Shown: in pieces, positions 63,827 through 64,000 of the stretch
Numbering within the stretch: the first letter of the stretch is position 1
Layout: each line of letters opens with the position of its first letter
Source of the DNA: Candidatus Binatia bacterium
GTDB lineage: Bacteria > Desulfobacterota > Binatia > HRBIN30
NCBI GenBank assembly: GCA_937925685.1
Contig: CALAMI010000016.1
Location: 5,001-69,000 of the forward strand
Direction of reading: 5' to 3'
Length of the DNA: 64,000 nucleotides
The notes under the pieces: generated by a model
Seen by the model: the letters and a program-made list of their open reading frames with translations, nothing else
The model's database searches: none
What the model was told of the DNA's origin: nothing
Program-made: the position numbers and the translations under genes

Positions 63827-64000
63827 TCAGCGAAGCCCCCGAGCTTCCAGTGAGCGAGCCCGCTTGTTTCCCGAGCTCGGGCCATGGGCATTTTTGCGAA
63901 GCCGCTTTACTTGGCTCTCGAGCAACGCGTCAGCCCGAGCAAGCAGCTCCGGGTCTTGACCGTACTTTTCCACCATGTACGCCAAATCTCCCAAATCGTG
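63827..64000 (-). CDS. C-terminal end of an unidentified gene, cut by window edge
   Basis: A reading frame continues from base 64000 to a TGA at 63827, giving 57 residues (HDLGDLAYMVEKYGQDPELL..., then a basic Lys/Arg-rich tail). Helical and charged, no family recognised. The start lies outside the window. It ends 32 bp before the S11-like gene, which suggests one operon. Confidence 0.6.
   Translation of the reverse strand, partial: HDLGDLAYMVEKYGQDPELLARADALLESQVKRLRKNAHGPSSGNKRARSLEARGLR

Overview
The window is a bacterial chromosome segment, moderately GC-rich by eye, with about 50 protein genes on both strands. It has no rRNA, tRNA, IS element, prophage or CRISPR array that I can recognise. 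Several traits suggest a GC-rich lineage of the former Deltaproteobacteria, possibly Binatota: secreted proteins with long Thr/Pro linkers, paired Ca-binding modules of the type C-x-GDC-GGDG-x-VTI...MVNIALGS, a GC-TM-Arg C-terminal tail, ferredoxin-dependent 2-oxoacid oxidoreductase KorAB, a single-chain ETF, and MaoC, crotonase and DLH genes. This placement is inference; no phylogenetic marker was compared.

Layout. 1-9.5 kb (minus strand): smc, ftsY, a gene-poor kilobase ending in a candidate structured RNA, 5-formyl-THF cyclo-ligase, rny (RNase Y) and a partial tyrS. 10.5-17 kb: a tandem-duplicated archaeal-type FBP aldolase/phosphatase whose first copy lacks the catalytic residues, an HNH nuclease, and a B12/radical SAM-DUF2344 fusion. 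17.9-20.8 kb: korA-korB. 21-25.3 kb: a large secreted Thr/Pro-rich protein, a universal stress protein and RlpA. 25.7-30 kb: a small XRE regulator, a fused ETF beta-alpha gene and a decayed GT39-type membrane glycosyltransferase.

30-36.7 kb: an lrp-gltB-gltD nitrogen-assimilation operon with a TGATG junction. 36.9-39.3 kb: a crotonase, a MoaD/ThiS-like carrier lacking its last Gly, and a rhodanese-MoeB fusion. 39.5-43.4 kb: a PuuD-like membrane protein, a cupredoxin lipoprotein, an oxidative-stress block (rubrerythrin, DUF3501, Fur) and a GST. 43.4-49.1 kb: lipB-lipA, a dienelactone hydrolase, a ThiO-like oxidase, an Xaa-Pro aminopeptidase and a slipin. 49.2-56.1 kb: hypotheticals, a methyltransferase, a double-hotdog MaoC hydratase, an RHH-like protein, two overlapping ArsA-like ATPases and FabF. 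56.4-64 kb: a run of secreted cohesin/dockerin-like and FG-GAP proteins, then hypotheticals and a DacA-like protein that has lost all three penicillin-binding motifs.

Functional themes are ferredoxin/flavoprotein-linked central carbon metabolism (KorAB, ETF, FBP aldolase/phosphatase), lipoate and acyl-CoA metabolism, glutamate synthesis, peroxide defence and a secreted Ca-binding adhesin-like set. The most notable observations are the FBP aldolase/phosphatase duplication with division of motifs between copies, the motif-less S11 family protein, the Gly-Gly-less carrier beside MoeB-rhodanese, the candidate RNA upstream of the 5-FCL gene, and the GT39 pseudogene.
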